Source of the DNA: Flavobacteriaceae bacterium UBA5534
GTDB lineage: Bacteria > Bacteroidota > Bacteroidia > Flavobacteriales > Flavobacteriaceae
Reading direction: 5' to 3'
Length of the DNA stretch: 64,000 bases
Assembly: GCA_002426015.1 (NCBI GenBank)
Contig: DINS01000023.1
Span: 14,171 to 78,170, forward strand
Below the pieces are notes generated by a model. It did no database searches, had not been told where the DNA came from, and worked only from the letters and a program-made list of their open reading frames with translations. Of this stretch, positions 55,178 through 64,000 are shown one piece after another. A program made the position numbers and the translations under genes. Position 1 is the first letter of the stretch, and each line of letters begins with the position of its first letter.

Positions 55178-57643
55178 TCAGAAAAATTTCAAACCAAACA
55201 TAATGGCATCGCTTTGATATCCACTTTGATAAGAACGCACATAATCTAAACGCAGAAATCTAAATTTTCCCCAGCCAATATTATCAATCCCGACTGTGTA
55301 TTCTTGATATGGTTTATTATCAGGAGTTGCCAATGCATGAGCTCCAACTATCAAATTAAAATTAAGCTTGTTTAGCAATGGAATTTTACCCATGATAAAT
55401 CCGTTGAAATCATGTTCCAGATGTAGTTCCATATAAGATTTGTTGGTACTCAACGAATAATAAGGTAAGTTATTGAACACATCTAAATAAGAGCCTTGGC
55501 CTATATGCGTTTGGTTACCATTAAAATGGTGGTAATCCATAAAAGCGATGTCATCAGCATTAAAAAACCAGCCAGCTTTTAAGTTGTATTGAAAACGTCC
55601 TTTATCTGCCATATTAAAACCTTGTGTAAGACGTCCTTTAATTTGATCAAAATCATAATCAGAAATTGATGATGAGAACCCTTTTTCATAACCCAAAAGC
55701 AGGGTAGGATATTTGCTGTTTGATATATTTACCTTACTATCTGGATAACTCATATAGCGCTGTCCGAAGTTGATGCGAGCATTAACATCGAGTTTTAAAA
55801 TATGATGTGTTTCAAAAGGTGCAGTGCCATAAGCAGTTGCATCCAAAGGATTATTGCTTGTATAGTCTCTATCTGATTGAGGGTACCATGCTTGGTCAGT
55901 CGTGTTGAATAATGCTTTGCGACGTTGGTAGCTTAAGCTTGAATACAATCGGAAGCCATTAAACAATTCTTCTGAATAGGCGATTTCCACAAAACTTTTA
56001 TCATAAATTTTTAAATAGTTTTTTTCAGCAAACAACGAGAACTGTGAATTTAAGGTAGTAGAAATAGGTTCGCTCGCATTGAATTGTTGTGCTTTGACAC
56101 CAGCTGAAACAGTCAAAAATGGTCTGCTGATATTATTGAATTTGTAAGTTGCAGACAAAGAACCTCTTAAACGCTCATCGCTAAAACCATAGTTAATAGT
56201 TGAGTTTAGCGATAAGTAGCGCTTATATTCATCATAGTTTTTACGATAGTAAAGGCCAATATTTCCATTCCAACCTTGTACAGTATTGAATGTTAAAGTA
56301 GAAAGAGGAGAAGTGATGCCAGCATTCCAGTTTTTATAGGTGTTGCTATAGTTATATCCAGAGAGTAAGTCTCCAAATTTGAATTTATTGTTTTTGGCAT
56401 CAATGGAATCTTTATAGGTTTTAGAATCGCGAACCACTTGAATACTGTCCTTCTTAATATAATCTGTAATCTCTTCATCTGTCAAAGGTACTGGCCTGAT
56501 GGTTTTCCAAAAGATTGAATCTTTTTTATTGGCCTCATCTGCAAAGGCAACAATTTCTTTTCCAAAAGATTTTTTTGGAATGTCTGGATTGAACACATAG
56601 TCACTGTAAACAGCTGTAAATCGCCCATCGCCTTTAATACCAAAAATCCCGTATTTAAAATCGATGTGCTGTGATATTTTAGCCCAGATATCATCAGTTT
56701 CAGAATATGAAAAATTCTGTTTGATGGTGATGACATCTGCAGCAGGAATACGAGCTTGTGTACCAGTAATATCCAATTCCAAAGCATAAATTGTCCATTG
56801 GTCTTCAACAATGTAGATAGAACCTGCAAAAATCGGATCGTTTTCGCGTTTTGGTATCACTGTGACTTTATTGATGAGATGCCCTTTATCATCATAAAAA
56901 ACACCTTCCAATTTATAGCGATAATAACCAAACGCATTATTGGCAATTGGTGAAATGATTTGATTGCCTAGCTCAATGGTGTTTTCATAAAAATTATAAT
57001 CAACATCAATGGCAGTGTTAAAGCTAAACCCATTGTCGTCACCACTCACTTTAGAGGCTGTAATTTTCTCTTTGAGTTTATCGGGTTGTAAAAATTCGAT
57101 TTTAGAGACGGTTTCAGAAAGATATATGATGCCACTTCTTGTAGAATCCAATCCACCTCCAAGGTCGCCAATTTCTTGGCCTAATATTTTTTCTGGGGCG
57201 TTTTTTATTCTGATAAGACCTCTCGAATAGAAATCGGCTTTGTATGATTTTACTTTTTCGAGATTAGCTGTTCTAAATTCAATGGCTTTTCTGATGATTT
57301 TATCTGCCGGATTTTCATTAGAATTGATAACGACTTCATTGAGTGAGATTTCTTCTTCTGATAATGACGCATCCAACACAAAAGGGAAGGAGTTGATATC
57401 CACGTTTTTTTTGACAGTTTTATAACCTAAAAATTGAAAAATGACTGTATAATTACCTGTTTTTGTGACGTTCAATTCATAATTACCTTCATCGTTACTC
57501 GTTGTACCAATGAATGTGTTTTCAATATAAATGTTAACGAATGAAAGCGGTTTCCCTTTAGCGTCAGAAGTGTTTCCTTTTATTTGCGCAAAGGTTTGAA
57601 AGCCTATAAAACAGGAAATAAGCAGAAATAAATGTTTAGTCAT
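55178..57643 (-). CDS. DUF5686/carboxypeptidase-regulatory-like outer membrane protein
   Basis: The ATG ending at 57643 gives an 821-residue protein with a signal peptide (MTKHLFLLISCFIGFQTFAQ); an upstream in-frame ATG would add 21 residues before it. Residues about 22-110 form a carboxypeptidase-regulatory-like beta-sandwich (IKGNTSDAKGKPLSFVNIYIENTF, GNYELNV). The rest matches DUF5686, a predicted outer-membrane beta-barrel with many aromatic-rich strands ending YQSDAIMFGLKFF. Often found in flavobacterial outer membranes; function unknown. Transcribed away from smpB. Confidence 0.85.
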   Translation of the reverse strand: MTKHLFLLISCFIGFQTFAQIKGNTSDAKGKPLSFVNIYIENTFIGTTSNDEGNYELNVTKTGNYTVIFQFLGYKTVKKNVDINSFPFVLDASLSEEEISLNEVVINSNENPADKIIRKAIEFRTANLEKVKSYKADFYSRGLIRIKNAPEKILGQEIGDLGGGLDSTRSGIIYLSETVSKIEFLQPDKLKEKITASKVSGDDNGFSFNTAIDVDYNFYENTIELGNQIISPIANNAFGYYRYKLEGVFYDDKGHLINKVTVIPKRENDPIFAGSIYIVEDQWTIYALELDITGTQARIPAADVITIKQNFSYSETDDIWAKISQHIDFKYGIFGIKGDGRFTAVYSDYVFNPDIPKKSFGKEIVAFADEANKKDSIFWKTIRPVPLTDEEITDYIKKDSIQVVRDSKTYKDSIDAKNNKFKFGDLLSGYNYSNTYKNWNAGITSPLSTLTFNTVQGWNGNIGLYYRKNYDEYKRYLSLNSTINYGFSDERLRGSLSATYKFNNISRPFLTVSAGVKAQQFNASEPISTTLNSQFSLFAEKNYLKIYDKSFVEIAYSEELFNGFRLYSSLSYQRRKALFNTTDQAWYPQSDRDYTSNNPLDATAYGTAPFETHHILKLDVNARINFGQRYMSYPDSKVNISNSKYPTLLLGYEKGFSSSISDYDFDQIKGRLTQGFNMADKGRFQYNLKAGWFFNADDIAFMDYHHFNGNQTHIGQGSYLDVFNNLPYYSLSTNKSYMELHLEHDFNGFIMGKIPLLNKLNFNLIVGAHALATPDNKPYQEYTVGIDNIGWGKFRFLRLDYVRSYQSGYQSDAIMFGLKFF

Positions 57644-57751
57644 AGTTAGATGGTTATAAAGGTATAGACGTATATTATTAGAAAAAGGTTGCCTAGTGGT
57701 TTTCAAACATAACCATAAAAAGGATGTGAGCTTGTTATAACAATCTTAAAA

Positions 57752-58210
57752 TTAGTTGTATATTTTTTTGATGCGATCGAGATTGCGTTTGTTGTCTCTA
57801 TCTTTGATAGTGTCTCGCTTATCGTAGAGTTTCTTACCTTTTGCCAATGCTATCTCGAGTTTGGCGTAGCCTTTTTCATTGATAAAAAGGCGTAGTGGAA
57901 TAATGGCCAATCCTTTTTGCTGCACATCTTTATGGAGTGATTTTAACTCTCGTTTATTGAGCAATAGTTTTCGTTCAGCTTTTGGTCTGTGATTGTAATA
58001 ATTGCCAAAAGCGTATTCCTCAATGGTCATGTTTATTACAAACAACTCACCTTTGTCATTGAATTCACAAAAACTTTCGGCAATCGATGCTTTGCTGCTT
58101 CGTATCGATTTTATTTCGGTTCCTGTGAGCACAATGCCAGCTGTGTACTTGTCCAATATTTCATAGGCAAAACGCGCTTTCTTATTGAGTATGTTGATGT
58201 TTTTTTGCAT
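57752..58210 (-). CDS. smpB: SsrA-binding protein SmpB
   Basis: SmpB binds tmRNA and delivers it to stalled ribosomes. The 152-residue protein has the conserved order NKKARFAYEILDKYTAGIVLTGTEIKSIR, ASIAESFCEF, IEEYAFGNYYNHRPKAERKLLLNKREL, and a basic C-terminal tail ending KRNLDRIKKIYN. Length is normal. No ssrA (tmRNA) gene was recognised in the window. A -7 box lies 7 nt before its ATG. Confidence 0.97.
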   Translation of the reverse strand: MQKNINILNKKARFAYEILDKYTAGIVLTGTEIKSIRSSKASIAESFCEFNDKGELFVINMTIEEYAFGNYYNHRPKAERKLLLNKRELKSLHKDVQQKGLAIIPLRLFINEKGYAKLEIALAKGKKLYDKRDTIKDRDNKRNLDRIKKIYN

Positions 58211-58217
58211 GGGAGGT

Positions 58218-58225
58218 CAAAGGTA
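58218..58225 (-). promoter_or_regulatory. -7 box (TACCTTTG, minus) 7 nt before smpB
   Basis: The minus strand reads TACCTTTG, an exact match, then ACCTCCC and the ATG ending at 58210. This would give a near-leaderless smpB transcript. The ACCTCCC is anti-Shine-Dalgarno-like rather than a binding site. Confidence 0.5.
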
Positions 58226-58302
58226 AATAATTTAAGACAACTTTTTAAATGGAAACGAAAAGTAATTGATAGTTTTACGACTGTAATACACAAATATAGA
58301 TT

Positions 58303-59043
58303 ATGAGATATCTTTTAGCACTTTTATTAAGTTTTGCATTGTTTGGTTGTAACAATAAGCAAAATAAAAAAGTTGATGCCCATGAGATAATTAAAAAGTC
58401 AATTGAAGTTTCTGGAGGCAAAAGGATAGGAGCATCGATAATAGAATTCAATTTTAGAGACATTCACTATAAAGCCGTTCGTAATAAAGGCATTTTTTTG
58501 CTATCTCGAGTTATTCCAAAAGATGGTGATTCAATAATTGATGTTTTAGGTAATGATGGTTTTAAACGATTCATTAATGATAGCTTGGTAAGTATTCCAG
58601 ATTCGATGGCTGTAAACTATACTGCTTCGGTAAATTCGGTACATTATTTTGCGGTTTTGCCCTATGGTTTGGATGGAAAGGCAGTCAATAAAACTTATAT
58701 GGATAAGGTTGATTTAAAGGGTGACTCTTACCATAAAATAAAGATCACCTTTAATGAAGAAGGAGGAGGTGAAGATTTTGAAGATGTTTTTATTTATTGG
58801 GTCAATACCAAATCAAATAAAGTTGACTATTTAGCTTATTCCTATAATGAAGATGATGGTAAAGGTCTTCGATTTAGGGAAGCTTATAATGAACGATACA
58901 TCGAAGGCATTAGGTTTGTCGATTATAACAATTATAAACCAATTGACGTTAAGGCTAAACCGGAAGATTTAGACAAACTATATATTGATAATAAGCTCGA
59001 GTTAGTATCAAAAATCGAACTTAAAAACGTGACTGTCAATTGA
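58303..59043 (+). CDS. DUF6503 family lipoprotein
   Basis: This 246-residue protein has a lipoprotein signal with lipobox LFGC at about residues 13-16. The body matches DUF6503: AHEIIKKSIEVSGGKRIGASIIEFNFRDIHYKA, PYGLDGKAVNKTYMDKVDLKG, and a beta-rich middle with WVNTKSNKVDYLAYSY and GLRFREAYNERYI. These are lipid-anchored periplasmic or outer-membrane proteins of unknown function in Flavobacteriia. It overlaps the convergent sixA-like gene by 8 bp. Confidence 0.75.
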   Translation: MRYLLALLLSFALFGCNNKQNKKVDAHEIIKKSIEVSGGKRIGASIIEFNFRDIHYKAVRNKGIFLLSRVIPKDGDSIIDVLGNDGFKRFINDSLVSIPDSMAVNYTASVNSVHYFAVLPYGLDGKAVNKTYMDKVDLKGDSYHKIKITFNEEGGGEDFEDVFIYWVNTKSNKVDYLAYSYNEDDGKGLRFREAYNERYIEGIRFVDYNNYKPIDVKAKPEDLDKLYIDNKLELVSKIELKNVTVN

Positions 59044-59548
59044 TGGTCAGTACAGTATCTGTAACTTTCCTGTCTATAATAGTCACTATGTAGAGGTTGC
59101 CATTGTTGTCATCATCAATGTTTTCATGTTTTTTTTCACCAAGAATGGCGTTGACAAAAGCTGGAGTTGTATTGCTATGGCCTACCACTAGAACCGTTTT
59201 TCCCTTTGTTTCCATTAAAAAGGCTTCTGTATCATCAATAACCCTTGGGTCATAAATAATGATATCAAGATTGTTTTTGGTAGCTGTTGGTTGTGCTGTT
59301 TCTTTTGTACGATGATAATCGGTAGAATAGACAGCATCAAATTTTAGATTGCCCAAAACCACACTCCATTTTTCAGCACGCTCTAGTCCTTTGTCCATTA
59401 AATGCGGATTGCGTTCTGTAGGATTGCTTCTGTCTTTTTCGGCATGACGAATGAAATAGTAAGTAGTGATCTCGGTAGTTGCTTTTTCTTGTGCGAATGT
59501 AGAAAGTGTAAAAAAAGTTATGAATATTAAAGAAATAAAATATCTCAT
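59036..59548 (-). CDS. Exported histidine phosphatase (SixA/PGAM-like)
   Basis: This 170-residue protein has a signal peptide (MRYFISLIFITFFTLSTFAQ) and a histidine-phosphatase domain: the RHAE motif in YYFIRHAEKDRSN supplies the catalytic His, with supporting DAVYSTDYHRTKETA (Arg) and VLVVGHSNTTPAFVNAIL (second His). Because it is exported, a phosphoester substrate outside the cytoplasm is more likely than SixA's phosphohistidine target. It is the last gene of deoC-deoD, 26 bp after deoD. Confidence 0.88.
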   Translation of the reverse strand: MRYFISLIFITFFTLSTFAQEKATTEITTYYFIRHAEKDRSNPTERNPHLMDKGLERAEKWSVVLGNLKFDAVYSTDYHRTKETAQPTATKNNLDIIIYDPRVIDDTEAFLMETKGKTVLVVGHSNTTPAFVNAILGEKKHENIDDDNNGNLYIVTIIDRKVTDTVLTIN

Positions 59549-59574
59549 GATAAGTATTTTTAATTAATTATGTA

Positions 59575-60273
59575 TTAAGCCAACTCCAAAGCAATCTCAA
59601 TCATTTCTTTAAAAGTGGTTTCTCGTTCTTTTGAAGAAGTGCGTTCACCTGTAACTAAAGAATCAGAAATGGTCAGAATACTCAAGGCATTGACATTGTG
59701 TTTTGCTGCTACAGTATAGAGTCCAGCAGTTTCCATTTCTACACAAAGCACTCCAAACTTGCTCCATTTTTTATAGGATTCAAAATCATCGGCATAAAAC
59801 TCATCTGAAGTAAAGACGTTTCCGGCTTTTAAAGGAATTTTTTTGGCTTTTGCGGTTTCGACCGCTTTTTGAAACAGTCCAAAATCGGCAGTTGGCGCAT
59901 AATCAGCACCACCAAAGCGAAGTTCATTAACTCCAGAATTAGACGATGCAGCCATTGCCAATACAATATCTCTGATTTCTACATGCTTTTGATAAGATCC
60001 AGCACTCCCAACCCTTATAAGGTTTTTGACACCATATTCATTGATAAGCTCGTGTGTGTAAATTGAAATACTTGGCACTCCCATTCCTGTTCCCATGGCA
60101 GAAATACGCTTGCCTTTATAGGTTCCAGTATATCCAAGCATGCCTCTAACTTTGTTAAAGCAAACTGGGTTTTCAAAAAATGTTTCTGCTATCCATTTGG
60201 CTCTCAAAGGGTCGCCAGGAAGTAATATGGTTTCGGCAATGTCGCCTTTTTTTGCTTCTATGTGTACACTCAT
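59575..60273 (-). CDS. deoD: Purine nucleoside phosphorylase DeoD
   Basis: DeoD splits purine (deoxy)nucleosides into base and (deoxy)ribose-1-phosphate. The 232-residue enzyme has [56 protein letters not shown] and the active-site ISDSLVTGE. Length matches the hexameric family. It follows deoC by 32 bp. With deoC and the exported nucleotidase it forms a deoxynucleoside catabolic route. Confidence 0.95.
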   Translation of the reverse strand: MSVHIEAKKGDIAETILLPGDPLRAKWIAETFFENPVCFNKVRGMLGYTGTYKGKRISAMGTGMGVPSISIYTHELINEYGVKNLIRVGSAGSYQKHVEIRDIVLAMAASSNSGVNELRFGGADYAPTADFGLFQKAVETAKAKKIPLKAGNVFTSDEFYADDFESYKKWSKFGVLCVEMETAGLYTVAAKHNVNALSILTISDSLVTGERTSSKERETTFKEMIEIALELA

Positions 60274-60305
60274 GTGATGAAATTAATTCATCATAAAGAT
60301 ATAAA

Positions 60306-60968
60306 TTAATATTTAGCTGTGGACGTTTTATTTAACATCATGGCTACGCCAGACGAAGTTCCAATTCTATCAACTCCAGCATCGATATATTTAAGAGCTG
60401 TTTCTAAATCTCTTATGCCTCCAGAAGCTTTGATTTTAGCGCGATCTCTTACGGTTTTTTTGATGATTTTAACTGCAGTTAGTGTAGCTCCACTTTTAGA
60501 AAATCCGGTTGAGGTTTTTATAAAATCGGCTTTTGCATCCATACAGATTTCGCAAGCTTTTATGATTTCATTTTTAGAAAGCTCGCTGATTTCCAATATC
60601 ACTTTTAAAGGTGTTTTGCCAATGGCCATTTTAACATCAGAAATATCCTTGAATACAGCGACATAATTTTTGCTTTTCATAAAGCCAATATTGATGACCA
60701 TATCTATTTCGTCAGCACCATCATGAACTGCTTTTTGAGCCTCAAACACTTTAGATTCTGTTGCCATTGCTCCAAGTGGAAACCCGACAACCGAACAGAT
60801 TTTTACTGAAGATTTTGCCAATAATTGTTTTGCTAACGGAATGTAGGAACTATTGATACATACGGAATAAAATTGATGTGTTTTTGCTTCGTTACAAAGG
60901 TCGATGATATCTCTTTCAGATGTTGTAGGTTTTAGGACAGTATGGTCTATATATTGATTAATCTTCAT
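60306..60968 (-). CDS. deoC: Deoxyribose-phosphate aldolase DeoC
   Basis: DeoC cleaves 2-deoxyribose-5-phosphate to acetaldehyde and glyceraldehyde-3-phosphate. The 220-residue TIM barrel has YIDHTVLKPT at the N terminus, ADEIDMVINIG, VILEISEL, the Schiff-base Lys in ADFIKTSTGFSKSGAT, and IKASGGIRDLETA with the second lysine. It is the first gene of the deoC-deoD-sixA-like operon. Confidence 0.95.
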   Translation of the reverse strand: MKINQYIDHTVLKPTTSERDIIDLCNEAKTHQFYSVCINSSYIPLAKQLLAKSSVKICSVVGFPLGAMATESKVFEAQKAVHDGADEIDMVINIGFMKSKNYVAVFKDISDVKMAIGKTPLKVILEISELSKNEIIKACEICMDAKADFIKTSTGFSKSGATLTAVKIIKKTVRDRAKIKASGGIRDLETALKYIDAGVDRIGTSSGVAMMLNKTSTAKY

Positions 60969-61285
60969 AATTAAATAGGTTAAGATGTAGTAAAATTACG
61001 ATAAACGGTTATTCTACTCAAATGTTTTTTTGTTTTTTAGACGAACGGTCGATGTTAAAATTTCTCACAAATTTTAATTTGCTTTAAGTGAGTATCTTAA
61101 CAATCTAAATTCAAAATGAAAAAACCGGGCTTTTATTATACTTACGTTTTATTTTTATAAAAAGATTAACAAAAGTGTGAAATAGTTGGAGTTTTATGAT
61201 TATTTAACATCTTACAAAAAAAACAGCACGCATCTCAAGTGTGAATTGTGCTGTTTCCTAACTAACCAACCATTATGATGTTCTT
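60969..61285. other. 317-bp intergenic region between clpB and deoC
   Basis: This gap holds the likely deoC promoter region (only a near-match -7 box, TAATTTTA, was seen on the minus strand), a 14-codon unsupported plus-strand frame at 61116-61160, and the clpB terminator at 61221-61256. Nothing else recognisable was seen. Confidence 0.6.
61217..61256 (-). terminator. Terminator after clpB
   Basis: Inverted repeat arms AAACAGCAC (61221-61229) and GTGCTGTTT (61248-61256) enclose an 18-nt loop. On the minus strand the hairpin is followed by a T run. It lies 30 bp past the clpB stop at 61286. Confidence 0.8.
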
Positions 61286-63889
61286 TTATTTGGCTACTAG
61301 ATTGTCTTGATTTCTGAATACTAATCCATCATCAAATGAATCCAATAAGATAATGCTATCTGTTTTTATTCTTCCAGATAAAAGTTCTTTGCTCAAGGCG
61401 TTTAAGACCTCTTTTTGTATCACTCTCTTTACTGGTCGAGCTCCATATTCTGGGTGATATCCTTTAATGGCTAAATATGCAATGGCTTCATCAGTGGCAT
61501 CAAACGTAATACCTTGTTTCAATAACATTTTTGTCAAGCCCTTTAATTGCAGTCCAACAATGTCTTTTATATTGGCTTTCGACAAAGGAGTGAACATGAT
61601 AGTATCGTCAATTCGGTTTAAGAATTCTGGACGTACACTTTGTTTGAGCAATGCCAGGACATCCACTTTTGCTGCTTCAATGGCAGTCTCAACGTCTTTG
61701 GTAGCTTCAAAGCGTTCTTGAATGATGTCACTTCCAATGTTGGAGGTCATGATGATGATCGTATTTTTAAAATCTGCTACACGACCTTTATTGTCTGTCA
61801 ATCGTCCTTCATCTAATACTTGTAATAAAATATTGAAGGTATCTGGATGTGCTTTTTCAATTTCATCGAGCAACACCACTGAATATGGTTTTCTTCTTAC
61901 GGCTTCGGTTAACTGGCCACCTTCGTCATAACCAATATATCCTGGAGGTGCTCCAACCAATCGGCTTACGGCATGTCGCTCCTGATATTCGCTCATATCA
62001 ATACGTGTCATCGCATTCTCATCATTAAATAAGTATTCTGCCAAGGCTTTTGCCAATTCAGTTTTACCAACTCCAGTAGTTCCTAAAAATAAAAATGTAC
62101 CAATCGGTTTTTGCGGATTTTGTAAACCTGCACGACTTCTTCTAACGGCATCACTTACAGCTTCAATGGCTTCATCTTGTCCAATGACACGTTTGTGCAA
62201 TTGATCTTCTAATTTCAAGAGTTTTTCTCGGTCGCTTTGCAACATCTTGGTGACAGGAATACCTGTCCATTTGGCAACCACTTCAGCAATGTCTTCATAA
62301 GTGACCTCTTCTTTAATTAATGAACTGCCAGATTGGTTTTTTTGCAGTTCTAATTGGAGTTTTTCAAGTTCTTCTTGAGCTTCCTTGATTTTTCCGTAAC
62401 GAATTTCTGCTACTTTTCCATAGTCACCATCACGTTCGGCACGTTCGGCTTCTAATTTAAAGTCTTCAATATCCGATTTTATGGTTTGAATGTTGTCAAC
62501 AACTTCTTTTTCACTTTTCCATTTGGCATTGATGTCGTTGCGTTCTTCTTTAAGATTTGCCAATTCTGAACGTAATGTTTTTAGTTTTGCTTCGTCCTTC
62601 TCACGTTTGATAGCTTCAATTTCTATTTCCAATTGCATGATTTTTCTATCTAATACATCCAATTCTTCTGGTTTGCTGTTGATTTCCATACGTAATTTGG
62701 AAGCAGCTTCATCCATAAGGTCAATGGCCTTATCTGGAAGGAATCGATTGGTTATATAGCGTTCGGAAAGTTCTACTGCTCCTATAATAGCTTCGTCTTT
62801 GATACGGACTTTATGGTGTGTTTCGTATTTTTCCTTGATACCACGTAAAATGGAAATGGCACTTTCGGTATCAGGTTCATCGACCATTACTTTTTGGAAA
62901 CGACGCTCCAATGCTTTGTCTTTCTCAAAATATTTTTGGTACTCGTCGAGCGTTGTAGCTCCAATGGCACGCAATTCGCCACGAGCCAGTGCTGGTTTTA
63001 AAATATTAGCTGCATCCATGGCGCCTTGTCCACCACCTGCACCAACAAGTGTATGAATCTCGTCAATGAAAAGGACGATGTCGCCTTCACTTGATGTGAC
63101 TTCCTTAATGACCGCTTTGAGGCGTTCTTCAAATTCGCCTTTATATTTGGCTCCTGCAATCAATGCTCCCATATCGAGGGCAAATATTTGTTTTTCTTTT
63201 AGATTTTCGGGGACGTCACCATCTACAATACGATGTGCTAGCCCTTCTGCAATAGCGGTTTTACCTGTACCTGGTTCACCAACCAAAATGGGGTTGTTCT
63301 TGGTACGACGCGACAGAATTTGAAGAATACGACGTATCTCTTCATCGCGACCAATCACAGGATCTAACTTACCGTCTTTGGCTAACTGGTTAAGGTTTTT
63401 GGCAAATTTGTTCAATGAATTATATGTATCCTCTTGGCTTTGAGAAGTTACCCTATCACCTTGACGTAATTCGTTGATGCCAGCTGCTAGCGCTTTTTCG
63501 GTAACACCTTGGTCTTTTAGCATTTGAGCTATTTTACTATTGGATTTGAAAATGGCGAGGATTAAATGTTCGATAGACACATAATCATCTTTCATTTTTT
63601 TTGCAATTATTGAGGCTTCATTGAGGCTTTTATTAGTCTCGCGAGATAACATAATATCGCCTCCAGTCACTTTAGCAAAACTTTCTAGTTGTTTATCTAA
63701 AGTCTGCTGTAATAAAACAACATTGACATTCAATTTTTTGAGCAGGAATGGCAATACGTTTTCATCAACTTCAAAAATGGCTTTAAAAATGTGCTCATTC
63801 TCGATTTGTTGATGGCCAAAGCCTTGAGCAATTTGTTGTGCTTGCTGTATGGCTTCTTGTGATTTTATGGTATAATTATTAAAATTCAT
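61286..63889 (-). CDS. clpB: ATP-dependent disaggregase ClpB
   Basis: ClpB rescues aggregated proteins together with DnaK. The 867-residue protein has two N-domain repeats, AAA-1 with Walker [14 protein letters not shown] and Walker [15 protein letters not shown], the long coiled-coil middle domain (about residues 400-525), AAA-2 with [14 protein letters not shown] and [13 protein letters not shown], and a C-terminal domain. It has no ClpP-binding loop signature, consistent with ClpB rather than ClpA or ClpC. A near-match -7 box (TA with three spacer bases before TTTG) is seen upstream. Heat-shock control is likely but not visible here. Confidence 0.97.
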   Translation of the reverse strand: MNFNNYTIKSQEAIQQAQQIAQGFGHQQIENEHIFKAIFEVDENVLPFLLKKLNVNVVLLQQTLDKQLESFAKVTGGDIMLSRETNKSLNEASIIAKKMKDDYVSIEHLILAIFKSNSKIAQMLKDQGVTEKALAAGINELRQGDRVTSQSQEDTYNSLNKFAKNLNQLAKDGKLDPVIGRDEEIRRILQILSRRTKNNPILVGEPGTGKTAIAEGLAHRIVDGDVPENLKEKQIFALDMGALIAGAKYKGEFEERLKAVIKEVTSSEGDIVLFIDEIHTLVGAGGGQGAMDAANILKPALARGELRAIGATTLDEYQKYFEKDKALERRFQKVMVDEPDTESAISILRGIKEKYETHHKVRIKDEAIIGAVELSERYITNRFLPDKAIDLMDEAASKLRMEINSKPEELDVLDRKIMQLEIEIEAIKREKDEAKLKTLRSELANLKEERNDINAKWKSEKEVVDNIQTIKSDIEDFKLEAERAERDGDYGKVAEIRYGKIKEAQEELEKLQLELQKNQSGSSLIKEEVTYEDIAEVVAKWTGIPVTKMLQSDREKLLKLEDQLHKRVIGQDEAIEAVSDAVRRSRAGLQNPQKPIGTFLFLGTTGVGKTELAKALAEYLFNDENAMTRIDMSEYQERHAVSRLVGAPPGYIGYDEGGQLTEAVRRKPYSVVLLDEIEKAHPDTFNILLQVLDEGRLTDNKGRVADFKNTIIIMTSNIGSDIIQERFEATKDVETAIEAAKVDVLALLKQSVRPEFLNRIDDTIMFTPLSKANIKDIVGLQLKGLTKMLLKQGITFDATDEAIAYLAIKGYHPEYGARPVKRVIQKEVLNALSKELLSGRIKTDSIILLDSFDDGLVFRNQDNLVAK

Positions 63890-64000
63890 ATCGTTATAAG
63901 TGTTTAATTCTTTATTTTACAAAAGATATAAGTCAAGAATCTTACCAATCGGTTTTGCAGGACAAAATGTCTTAATAAAGTCAATAATAGCATGACGTTT

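Noticed and set aside
61116..61160. Fourteen-codon plus-strand frame upstream of deoC
   Set aside because: No promoter, conservation evidence or recognisable motif; likely chance in AT-rich sequence.

Overview
The window looks like chromosomal DNA from a marine-type member of the Flavobacteriaceae (Bacteroidota). Support for this: AT-rich sequence without Shine-Dalgarno motifs; several flavobacterial -7 boxes (TAnnTTTG) upstream of genes; six secreted proteins ending in type IX secretion (T9SS) type A sorting domains; Bacteroidota-specific families (DUF2279, DUF4835, DUF6913, DUF6503, DUF5686, the divergent omega subunit); and the block bamD-rpoZ-coaBC-DUF4835-recN. The genus is not resolvable by reading alone. 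I saw no rRNA, tRNA, CRISPR array, prophage or insertion sequence.

Layout. 1-2.6 kb: end of mltG, a DUF2279 protein and a lysozyme-fold protein. 2.6-7.1 kb (minus): a small membrane protein, then the dnaA operon (dnaA, low-molecular-weight phosphatase, a T9SS PQQ-type sugar dehydrogenase, an RsmI-like methyltransferase). 7.3-12.2 kb: thioesterase, the tightly packed operon ribD-HAD-EamA-yigZ (minus), and GNAT-prmC (plus). 12.2-17.7 kb (minus): a glycan-degradation operon (GH20 hexosaminidase, CutC, GH2 beta-mannosidase). 17.7-21.9 kb: ligA and two related multi-pass membrane proteins flanking a frameshifted DoxX gene. 21.9-23.6 kb: a 5'-nucleotidase split over two exported proteins. 23.7-31.1 kb (plus): DUF6913-dapA, bamD-rpoZ-coaBC-DUF4835-recN, fabI. 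31.2-40.4 kb: four consecutive T9SS cargo genes, most followed by a strong terminator. 40.4-45.4 kb: glycosyltransferase, YbbR protein, coaE, and a histidine kinase/response regulator pair. 45.4-53.0 kb (minus): cold-shock protein, potassium channel-miaA, DUF1015-yggS-exonuclease/GIY-YIG, 3-hydroxyacyl-CoA dehydrogenase, Gfo/Idh oxidoreductase. 53.2-64 kb: pcm, a T9SS S51 peptidase, DUF5686, smpB, DUF6503, deoC-deoD-sixA and clpB.

Functionally this is mostly core genome: replication and repair (dnaA, ligA, recN, the exonuclease/nuclease fusion), cofactor synthesis (ribD, coaBC, coaE, yggS), envelope (mltG, bamD, fabI), translation quality (prmC, smpB, miaA, pcm, clpB) and nucleoside salvage (split nucleotidase, deoD, deoC). 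It is interleaved with surface and secreted proteins for polymer use or adhesion.

I found no clear novel multi-gene system. The observations most worth checking are: an apparent ATT-initiated DnaQ/GIY-YIG gene whose leader carries a heptanucleotide array of overlapping mini-ORFs; several -7 boxes lying only 1-7 nt from the start codon (candidate leaderless mRNAs); a palindromic pair of divergent promoters; an exact 420-bp in-frame duplication in a T9SS adhesin-like protein; and a paralogous membrane-protein pair around a broken DoxX gene.
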